Positions 43,282 to 49,180 of a DNA stretch of 49,180 nt are shown here, piece after piece (positions within the stretch are counted from its first letter, which is position 1; each line of letters begins with the position of its first letter). Location of the stretch: assembly GCA_030691635.1 (NCBI GenBank), contig JAUYEF010000134.1:1-49180 (forward strand), in the 5' to 3' direction. The notes beneath the pieces were generated by a model. That model was not told where the DNA came from. It ran no database searches and saw only the letters and a program-made list of their open reading frames with translations. This stretch comes from Bacillota bacterium. Its GTDB lineage: Bacteria; Bacillota; Sulfobacillia; JAUYEF01. The position numbers and the translations under genes are program-made.

Positions 43282-45551
43282 GGCGCCTCCCGGCCGCAGA
43301 GCCTCTGGAGCGCGACCCTGGTCAGGTTTTTAGCCTGCGGCCCGGCTTCGAGAACGGTTCCCGAGCAGGAGGGGCACCCGCTTTCGCACGAACACGACGA
43401 CACGTGCGAAAGGCATGCCTCCAGCACGGCCTCGAGTATATCGTAGAGTTTCTCGGAGAGCCCTATGCCTCCCGGATAGGCATCATAGACGTATACGGTG
43501 GGAAGGTCGGTGAACGGCGCCTTCACCTGCGGCACGACCCTCAGGTCCCTCGGGTCGGACATCAGGTATACGGGCGCGATGTTCGCCAGCAGGTTCGCCG
43601 TGCCGGCGAGCACCGACTGTGCCTGGTCGTGGGAAAAGCCCCGCGTCACCCTTTCGTCGAAGATCATCCAGCAGCCGGACGTGTGCATCTGCTCCTCCGG
43701 CAGGTGCACTCTGCCCGCGCCGACGTTCTCGTGCGTCCAGAGCTTCACTTTCTTGAATAACGTCACCATGGCCGTCGCCAGAACCTCACCGTAACCCTTG
43801 GAGAACGGCAGGCCTGTTCTCTCGGCCAGCACGTCCAGGACCCTCATGGTGACTGCCAGGTTGGCGTCGGTGTAGTAGTCCACGTCGACGCGGTGCACGT
43901 AGGCCTTCTTCTCCTCATAGTCGAGCCTGTCCACATGGTATTGCCGGCTTTCGTGTATGTAGATGGCCTCTTCGTGAATGAGCATAGGCGCGCTGACCCT
44001 GTCCACCTCTGCGATGACCTTGGGCTCTCCAGTGGTATCCACCACCACGAAGTTCTCCGCGGAAGCGGACCTCAGGCTGATGTCCTCTGCCGGGAAGTCC
44101 TCGGCCGACCAGTACCAGCGCCCGCCGGAGTAATGGAGCACCTTCTCCTCTTCAAGCGCCCTCAGCACATAAGCTGTGTCTTCGATCCCGAACTTGTCGT
44201 CGTCGTCGAACGGTAGCTCGAACGCGGCGCACTTGATGTGATTGAGCAGGATGTGCAGGTTATTGGGGTTGATGAGCGCGTGCTCCGGAGAGCCGGAGAA
44301 GAAGAAATCCGGGTGCGACACTATGTACTGGTCGAGGGGGTTGGAGGACGCCACCAGCACTACCGCCGATTCGCCGGAGCGCCTGCCGGCTCGGCCCGCG
44401 CGCTGCCAGGTGCTGGCGATGGTCCCTGGATATCCTGCCATGACGCAGGCCTCGAGCTGCCCGACGTCGATGCCCAGCTCGAGCGCTTGGGTGGATACAA
44501 CCGCCCTGACCTTCCCGGCACGCAGGTCTTTTTCGATCTGGCGCCTATGCCCCGGGAGGTATCCACCCCTGTAACCGCGGACCTCCCCGTGGTCCTTGAG
44601 GTCCTTCTTGCCGAGCGCGCTCTTCAAGTACGTCACCAGCAGCTCCGTCCGCACCCGGCTGTTCGCGAACACGATTGTCTGGACGTCTCTGCGAAGAAAC
44701 TTCTCGGCGATCCTCTCGGCCTCAAGGAGGCTCGACTTGCGCATGCCGAGCTGCGGATTGACGACGGGAGGGTTGTAGAAGATGAAGTGCTTCTTGCCTC
44801 TCGGCGCGCCGTTCTCGTCGATGACCTCTGTCTTCCTGCCCGTCAGCATGGAGGCGAGTTCGCCCGGGTTCGCTATGGTCGCGGAGCAGCAGACATACTG
44901 GTGTTGTGAGCCATAGAACCTGGTGATCCTCTCGAGGCGCCTCAGCACGTTGGCGAAGTGGCTCCCGAACACGCCCCTGTACTGGTGTATCTCGTCTAAG
45001 ATGATGTACTTGAGGTTCTCGAAGAGTTTGACCCACCTGGTGTGGTGGGGCAGTATGGCCGTGTGCAGCATGTCCGGGTTGGTCACGACGATGTGCCCGG
45101 CCTGCCGTATGGTCCGTCGCACCGACTGGGGCGTGTCGCCGTCGTAGGTGTAGGTCTTGATGTCTTTCCCCGCCGTGGCGACGACCTCCATGAGCTCCGC
45201 CACCTGGTCCTGCGACAGCGCCTTGGTCGGGAAGACGTAAAGCGCGCGCACTGAATCATCTTTGATGATGGCGTCGAGCACGGGCACGTTATAGCAGATG
45301 GTCTTGCCGGATGCCGTCGGAGTGACCACGGCGATGTCGTGGCCTCGCCTGATCATGTCGATGGCTTGTGCCTGGTGGGTATATAGCTGGGTGATGCCGC
45401 GCCGCCCGAGGGCCGACAGGAGGCTTGGGTCGATGCCTTCAGGAAAAGGGGCGTAATCGGCCGCCTTTTCGGGCAGCACGCGCCAGCTGCATATGTTGGG
45501 TCTGGTGTCCGGAGACGACCTAAGGTCATCGAGAACGAGCCTCACGCTCAA
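43278..45551 (-). CDS. mrfA: MrfA (YprA)-like DEAD/DEAH-box helicase with C-terminal Cys4 zinc site
   Basis: A superfamily-2 helicase of about 757 residues. Motif I is TPTASGKTICYN, motif II is IILDEIHQYRG, motif III is CCSATI, and motif VI is QRAGRAGRRSGES. The C-terminal DUF1998 (MZB) domain has four cysteines in SCSCESGCPSCSG, the zinc site needed for MrfA repair activity in B. subtilis. The order mrfA-mrfB with a four-base overlap is as in Bacillus. TTG 45551 has GGGAGG eight bases upstream and matches the expected N terminus; GTG 45596 in the ORF track is possible but would put the LexA-like box inside the gene. Confidence 0.92.
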   Translation of the reverse strand: MSVRLVLDDLRSSPDTRPNICSWRVLPEKAADYAPFPEGIDPSLLSALGRRGITQLYTHQAQAIDMIRRGHDIAVVTPTASGKTICYNVPVLDAIIKDDSVRALYVFPTKALSQDQVAELMEVVATAGKDIKTYTYDGDTPQSVRRTIRQAGHIVVTNPDMLHTAILPHHTRWVKLFENLKYIILDEIHQYRGVFGSHFANVLRRLERITRFYGSQHQYVCCSATIANPGELASMLTGRKTEVIDENGAPRGKKHFIFYNPPVVNPQLGMRKSSLLEAERIAEKFLRRDVQTIVFANSRVRTELLVTYLKSALGKKDLKDHGEVRGYRGGYLPGHRRQIEKDLRAGKVRAVVSTQALELGIDVGQLEACVMAGYPGTIASTWQRAGRAGRRSGESAVVLVASSNPLDQYIVSHPDFFFSGSPEHALINPNNLHILLNHIKCAAFELPFDDDDKFGIEDTAYVLRALEEEKVLHYSGGRWYWSAEDFPAEDISLRSASAENFVVVDTTGEPKVIAEVDRVSAPMLIHEEAIYIHESRQYHVDRLDYEEKKAYVHRVDVDYYTDANLAVTMRVLDVLAERTGLPFSKGYGEVLATAMVTLFKKVKLWTHENVGAGRVHLPEEQMHTSGCWMIFDERVTRGFSHDQAQSVLAGTANLLANIAPVYLMSDPRDLRVVPQVKAPFTDLPTVYVYDAYPGGIGLSEKLYDILEAVLEACLSHVSSCSCESGCPSCSGTVLEAGPQAKNLTRVALQRLCGREAP

Positions 45552-45574
45552 GATGCACGCCTCCCACAGGAGAT

Positions 45575-45586
45575 GAACATTAGTTC
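45575..45586. promoter_or_regulatory. LexA/DinR-like SOS box upstream of mrfA
   Basis: GAACATTAGTTC is a perfect GAAC-N4-GTTC palindrome, the core of the Gram-positive LexA operator. It is 24 bases upstream of the preferred mrfA start and also within the 110-base divergent region shared with the lipoprotein gene. The inner four bases (ATTA) depart from the RNRY preference. Confidence 0.5.
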
Positions 45587-45661
45587 GGCATCCCACGGGA
45601 GCTCTCCTGTCACGGGATAAAAACGGGATGCGGCCTGATACTAACGTGCGGAGGGTGGCAC

Positions 45662-46768
45662 ATGCAGAGACTGGCGTCTAACGTGCATCACGGGCGTCTC
45701 GCGGGCCGGGCGGTCCTGCTCGTCGTGGCGCTTCCAGCATGCCTCACGGTGGCGGCTCTTGCGGGATGTATGCGCGTGGGTCCTTTCCGGAGACCGCTGC
45801 TCACTTCGCGCTTCGAAGTCATGGCCTTTGCCATGGGGCAGGGCGAAAGGGGGCTTCCGGGGTCCGTCGAGAGCCTCAAGGCCCATATCGCCACCATCGA
45901 CACCGTGCTGGACTTCGGTGGGCTGGTCTGCGACGACGGTGCCGTGGAGGCCCAGGCATCACCTGGGCAGCCTGCGACCAGAGACATCACCCGCGATCAC
46001 GGTAAGCGTCTCATGCTGCTGGTGTCGAACGCGTCGCCCGGTGGGCAGGGACGCACCGCAATGTTCGAGAAAGCCCGTGACCGGGCGAGGACCGCGCAAA
46101 GCCTCACGGCGAAGGTCGCTCACGAGGGATACGATGGCCTGCACCTGGGATTCGATAGGATGCCCGCGCGCGTCAAGCCCCTGTACAGCGCGTTCGTCAG
46201 GGACCTCGCCAATGCGCTGCACGCCAAGGGCAAGACGCTCGGTGTCTCCGTCTTCCCGGTGGTGGATATGCCGCCCGGCACCTGGGGGGCCTTTGACTAC
46301 AGTGTCATCGGCAAAGAGGCCGACTACGTCGTCCTCTGCGCGTACGACCGGCACGACCTGGCGACTGGACCGGGCGCAATTTCGCCGGATGCATGGGCCG
46401 AAGCCGGCTTGAGAAAGGCGCTGGCCGAGATCGACCCGGCGAAGGTGCTGCTGGGCATCGGCGTCTATGCATACGACTGGCCCCAGCGCATGGGCATAGA
46501 ACCGCCGGAATACCTGTCCGCACAGCAGGCGCTGCAACGGGCCGCCGCAAATGGCGCAAAGATCACGATCGATGCCGCATCGCAACAGAAGACGTTCAGG
46601 TACCGCCTCGAGGGCACCGACCGGACTGTCTGGGTCCAGGATGCGTACAACGTCAGGTCGAAAATCAACCTGGGAAACAAGTACGGCCTGCGCGGCATCG
46701 CCATCTGGAGGCTTGGGCTCGAGGATGACCTGACGTGGAGCGTCGTATCCAGCATGCATCGCGAGTAA
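45662..46768 (+). CDS. Lipoprotein with GH18-like domain lacking the catalytic signature
   Basis: A 368-residue lipoprotein: the N terminus has a hydrophobic segment ending in a lipobox, TVAALAGCMR. The rest resembles the YaaH/SleL-like or YdhD-type GH18 TIM barrel (KLMLLVSN-like strand, LANALHAKGKTLGVSVFP, YDWPQRMGIEPPEYLSAQQA, GLRGIAIWRLG). The catalytic DGxxxDxE position reads YDGLHLGFDRM, so the acidic residues at the second and third key positions are missing and the Glu is Asp. It may bind glycan without cleaving it, or use a different site. GGAGGGTGGCAC precedes the ATG. The substrate, if any, could be spore cortex or wall peptidoglycan. Confidence 0.75.
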   Translation: MQRLASNVHHGRLAGRAVLLVVALPACLTVAALAGCMRVGPFRRPLLTSRFEVMAFAMGQGERGLPGSVESLKAHIATIDTVLDFGGLVCDDGAVEAQASPGQPATRDITRDHGKRLMLLVSNASPGGQGRTAMFEKARDRARTAQSLTAKVAHEGYDGLHLGFDRMPARVKPLYSAFVRDLANALHAKGKTLGVSVFPVVDMPPGTWGAFDYSVIGKEADYVVLCAYDRHDLATGPGAISPDAWAEAGLRKALAEIDPAKVLLGIGVYAYDWPQRMGIEPPEYLSAQQALQRAAANGAKITIDAASQQKTFRYRLEGTDRTVWVQDAYNVRSKINLGNKYGLRGIAIWRLGLEDDLTWSVVSSMHRE

Positions 46769-47025
46769 TCGCCGCCGAAATGAGGCCGGACCCCGCTTCG
46801 ATCCGCCTTCCCGCGGTAGAATAAACTGGAATCAGGTACTTATGCTGCGTTTTTATGAGGTAGGCTCAGCCAGACCCTCCAGAACCTGAGCACTTTCCCA
46901 CGAAAAGAGACTTCCACCTGTGACTTCCCCGCGACATCCCTTCTAGAATGGACATGTCCGTTCTCATCGAATGGATGCATCCATTCGATGGATGCAGCCA
47001 TTCTCAGAATCAGGGTGATGGTGCC
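46769..47025 (+). promoter_or_regulatory. Intergenic region with tandem palindromes before the amidase gene
   Basis: This 257-base gap holds a run of palindromes at 46945-47003. The first, AGAATGGACATGTCCGTTCT at 46945-46964, has one G/T mismatch. The second is a perfect 26-bp palindrome at 46965-46990 (half-site CATCGAATGGATG). The third, ATGGATGCAGCCAT at 46988-47001, is imperfect. ATGGATGCA also repeats directly with a 17-base period. A weak -10-like TAGAAT is at 46817. The array could be an operator or an mRNA hairpin. Confidence 0.55.
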
Positions 47026-47883
47026 GTGCGTTTTTCCATGAGATCGAGATTCGCTCTGCTGTCGCTGATCGCCATCATGCTTCTACCGCAGATCTGCTCG
47101 GCGGCTGCGCTGAACGGGTATGGAGACCGCGGGACGGCCGTGCGCGACGCGCAGCAGGCGCTGGTGAGGTCAGGCTTCAACCCCGGGCCGGTCGATGGAG
47201 TGTTTGGGCCGAGGACGCTCGCGGCGGTGAAGGCCTTCCAGAAGGGACGCGGTCTTGCCGTGGACGGCGTGGTCGGCCCGGCCACGCTGGCGGCGCTCGG
47301 GACCGTCACGCTGGCCGCCAGGTCGGCACGAGCGCCTCTGGCAGGCAAGACGATCGTCATCGACCCGGGCCACGGGGGGTACAACCCGGGCGCGCTGGGT
47401 GTCGACGGTTCGCGAGAGGAAGACAACGTGCTTGCGATTGGGCTTCACCTGAGAGACCTGCTCACGAACGCCGGTGCGCAAGTGTTGATGACCCGGTCCA
47501 CGGATGTGGAGCCCAGCCTGGCGCAACGTGTATCACTGGCGAACACGAACAAAGCTGCCCTCTATGTTTCGGTCCACAACAACTCGTACAAGGACCCAGC
47601 CGCGTCGGGAGTCATGACGTTCAGCCGGTACGGCGATGCACGCTCGCAGAAGGTGTCGACCGTGATCATGGAAGAACTGAAGAAGTGGACGGGCATGACG
47701 AACAAAGGAGTCGAGCAGGGGAACTACTATGTGCTGAGGAACACGTCGATGCCTGCGGTGATCGCAGAGATCGGCTTCATGACGAACTGGTCTGACGTCC
47801 GCATCCTCAAGACCGCCGTATTCCGTCGCAGCGCGGCAGAGGGCTTGTATTACGGCATTCTTCGATTTCTGACTCAGGGGTAG
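47026..47883 (+). CDS. N-acetylmuramoyl-L-alanine amidase (Amidase_3) with N-terminal peptidoglycan-binding domain
   Basis: A secreted zinc amidase that cuts the MurNAc-L-Ala bond. A signal peptide (RFALLSLIAIMLLPQICSAAA) is followed by PG_binding_1 (AVRDAQQALVRSGFNPGP, FGPRTLAAVKAFQKGRG; about 35-95) and the catalytic Amidase_3 domain. Zinc and catalytic residues are in IVIDPGHGGYNPGALG, REEDNVLAIGL, LYVSVHNNSY and VIAEIGFMTNWSD. The start is GTG 47026, seven bases after AGGGTGA; the ORF-track start at 46948 lies in the palindrome array. Function in wall turnover, daughter-cell separation or germination cannot be distinguished. Confidence 0.92.
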   Translation: MRFSMRSRFALLSLIAIMLLPQICSAAALNGYGDRGTAVRDAQQALVRSGFNPGPVDGVFGPRTLAAVKAFQKGRGLAVDGVVGPATLAALGTVTLAARSARAPLAGKTIVIDPGHGGYNPGALGVDGSREEDNVLAIGLHLRDLLTNAGAQVLMTRSTDVEPSLAQRVSLANTNKAALYVSVHNNSYKDPAASGVMTFSRYGDARSQKVSTVIMEELKKWTGMTNKGVEQGNYYVLRNTSMPAVIAEIGFMTNWSDVRILKTAVFRRSAAEGLYYGILRFLTQG

Positions 47884-47991
47884 CCTGTTTGTGACACAAA
47901 GCGGGCGCGGCGGAAGGATAGAGCAGCGCCGGCCTCAAGTCGCTGCCTGACGTTCGACACGCGAACGCGCGGAGGCAGTCCCGGCTCGGTT

Positions 47992-48020
47992 TTGCCGTAG
48001 GAACTTGGATATCGTATAAT
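47992..48020 (+). promoter_or_regulatory. Strong sigma-A promoter of rimO
   Basis: TTGCCG at 47992-47997 and consensus TATAAT at 48015-48020 are spaced by 17 bases. The predicted start is near 48027. An inverted repeat CGTTCG/CGAACG lies upstream at 47951-47967. Confidence 0.75.
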
Positions 48021-48025
48021 CAATG

Positions 48026-48049
48026 GCGCCGGCGGCTTGTCGCCGGCGC
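48026..48049 (+). promoter_or_regulatory. 5'-terminal hairpin of the rimO transcript
   Basis: GCGCCGGCG at 48026-48034 pairs perfectly with CGCCGGCGC at 48041-48049 around the loop GCTTGT. It would begin at about the first transcribed base. The following AGGCTTTCGCC is not a clear U-run. A second example of this arrangement precedes rnjB. Confidence 0.6.
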
Positions 48050-48112
48050 TAGGCTTTCGCCCTGGTGGGCAGGCATCACGATGACTCTACTGATGGCTCT
48101 TGGGTGATCGCT

Positions 48113-49180
48113 GTGAAGAATGTCGCGATAGTCTCGCTTGGGTGCCCGAAGAACCTGGTGGACTCGGAAAACATGGCAGGCGCGCTGGCCCACGCCGGCT
48201 ACAGCCTCGCCGTGGAAGACGAGGCCGACGTGATCCTCATCAACACCTGCGGGTTCATCGAGCCGGCGAAGCGCGAGGCCCTTTCCGAGATCGTGAAGGC
48301 CATCCGGAGGAAGCAGTCAAACCCTGGCCTGCGCATAGTCGTCACCGGCTGCCTGGCCCAGCGATACCACGATGTGCTGTCAAGGGAGTTCCCGGAGGTC
48401 GACGCGATTGCCGGGGTATTCGCCGAAGAGCGCATCGTGGAGATGCTCAGTCTGGTCGAGCGAGGCGAGCGGCCCGTGTTTGCCGGGGTAGAGGCGGGCG
48501 AGATCAAGCCGCTGCACAGGTTTCTCCTCCGCCCCCGGCACCAGGCGTACCTGAAAATCGCTGAGGGCTGCGACAACCGCTGCGCCTACTGCGCTATCCC
48601 GCTGATAAGGGGTCATGCCAGGAGTCGCGACTTCGAGAGCCTCGTCGAAGAGGCGTCCGCCGTTTCGGAGCTCGGGACCAAGGAGATCGTCATCATCGCG
48701 CAGGACCCCACGCGGTTCGGGCTGGACACGACCGGGAGATACCTGCTGCCGGAACTCGTCTCGCGGGTCGGCGAAATCCCCGGACTTGAATGGATCAGGA
48801 TCATGTACGCGCATCCCGCGCGCGCGGACGTGCTCGTCCAGGCACTGACAGCATCCCGCAAGGTCTGCCGTTACGCGGACGTGCCGGTGCAGCACTCGTC
48901 TCGCGCGGTGCTGAGCCGGATGGGCCGGAGCGGCTGCGGCGACGAGTATCTCGCGTCGCTGGAGAGCATCCGCGCCCGCGTCCCGGGCATTTCCCTCCGG
49001 TCCACCTTCATGGTGGGCTTTCCTGGCGAGACTGAGCGCGACTTTGAAGACCTGCTGGCTTTCATCCGCGAAGCGCATTTCGAGCACGCAGGGGTTTTCA
49101 AGTTCTCACCCGAGGAAGGGACAGCCGCGGAGTCGTTGCCGGAGCGGATCGCGGAGAACGTGGTCGCCGAGAGGCACCGG
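48113..49180 (+). CDS. rimO: Ribosomal protein S12 methylthiotransferase, 3' end outside the window
   Basis: An open frame to the window edge, missing from the ORF track because no stop is reached. The enzyme is a radical-SAM iron-sulfur protein that methylthiolates an aspartate of ribosomal protein S12. It has the N-terminal UPF0004 domain with VSLGCPKNLVDSEN and INTCGFIEPAK, a third Cys in TGCLAQRY, the radical-SAM cluster in GCDNRCAYCAIPLIRGHARSR, and the RimO-diagnostic IAQDPTRFG (MiaB differs there). GTG 48113 has GGGTGA five bases upstream; GTG 48104 is an alternative. The promoter 93 bases upstream makes it the first gene of its unit. 356 codons are visible of an expected 440 or so. 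Confidence 0.93.
   Translation, partial: MKNVAIVSLGCPKNLVDSENMAGALAHAGYSLAVEDEADVILINTCGFIEPAKREALSEIVKAIRRKQSNPGLRIVVTGCLAQRYHDVLSREFPEVDAIAGVFAEERIVEMLSLVERGERPVFAGVEAGEIKPLHRFLLRPRHQAYLKIAEGCDNRCAYCAIPLIRGHARSRDFESLVEEASAVSELGTKEIVIIAQDPTRFGLDTTGRYLLPELVSRVGEIPGLEWIRIMYAHPARADVLVQALTASRKVCRYADVPVQHSSRAVLSRMGRSGCGDEYLASLESIRARVPGISLRSTFMVGFPGETERDFEDLLAFIREAHFEHAGVFKFSPEEGTAAESLPERIAENVVAERHR

Noticed and set aside
47951-47967. CGTTCG/CGAACG inverted repeat as a LexA box
   Set aside because: Half-sites are in the opposite order (GTTC...GAAC) from the LexA operator.
1-49180. CRISPR arrays, tRNA or rRNA genes, insertion sequences, prophage
   Set aside because: No regularly spaced repeats, no tRNA-like cloverleaf or rRNA stretch, and no transposase, integrase or phage structural protein was seen on either strand.

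Overview
The window is a GC-rich, gene-dense bacterial chromosome segment, roughly 60% G+C or more by eye. It has many GTG and TTG starts and ATGA-type overlaps. Gene content points to a high-GC member of the Bacillota (Firmicutes) from an endospore-forming line. The order asd-dapG-dapA-rnjB-tepA-ylzJ-(uppP)-spoIIIE is the Bacillus/Clostridia arrangement, and a MrfA/MrfB pair, a PdaB-like deacetylase, PrsW, UPF0182 and stalk-type copper-amine-oxidase-like domains fit the same assignment. I cannot name the genus. I saw no plasmid, phage, insertion-sequence, CRISPR, rRNA or tRNA signature.

Layout. (1) 1-2.9 kb: the 3' end of endonuclease IV (nfo), an M16 peptidase and an all-alpha dUTPase/MazG-like NTP pyrophosphatase, tightly coupled; then a small membrane protein and a general-stress-17M-like protein closed by a clear terminator. 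(2) 3-12.6 kb: a conserved housekeeping block for the diaminopimelate/lysine branch (asd, dapG, dapA), RNase J, TepA, YlzJ, undecaprenyl-pyrophosphate phosphatase and the DNA translocase SpoIIIE/FtsK. (3) 12.6-15.9 kb: an L,D-transpeptidase on the minus strand, a tiny membrane protein, PrsW, and a secreted beta-propeller protein with a stalk domain. (4) 16-33.6 kb: a catabolic and transport region with a D-aminoacylase-type amidohydrolase, a CobO-like adenosyltransferase, a creatininase-family hydrolase, an M28 peptidase, an LctP-type permease, a Cof phosphatase, the beta and a 39-residue gamma-like subunit of a Na+-pumping decarboxylase, a Ca2+-type P-ATPase, a DHA2 MFS transporter, urocanase, a PrpR-N regulator with an eroded AAA+ module, and an M20 peptidase. 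This looks like a peptide/amino-acid/amide scavenging lifestyle. (5) 33.6-41.2 kb: UPF0182, asparaginyl-tRNA synthetase, a D,D-carboxypeptidase and a large unrecognised protein that I read as a pseudo-histidine-kinase. (6) 41.2-45.6 kb, minus strand: a polysaccharide deacetylase and the mrfA-mrfB DNA-repair pair, with a LexA-like box in front of mrfA. (7) 45.6 kb to the end: a GH18-like lipoprotein lacking the catalytic signature, an N-acetylmuramoyl-L-alanine amidase preceded by an array of palindromes, and rimO running off the edge.

Most interesting leads: the 748-residue orphan with a degenerate histidine-kinase core; the PrpR-N regulator that has lost GAFTGA, Walker B and arginine-finger residues; the GAAC-N4-GTTC box upstream of mrfAB; the palindrome array with a perfect 26-bp palindrome upstream of the amidase; the decarboxylase pump pair without alpha or biotin-carrier genes; and promoter-proximal hairpins that would sit at the extreme 5' end of the rnjB and rimO mRNAs. 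All domain calls are from reading the translations; no database search was run.
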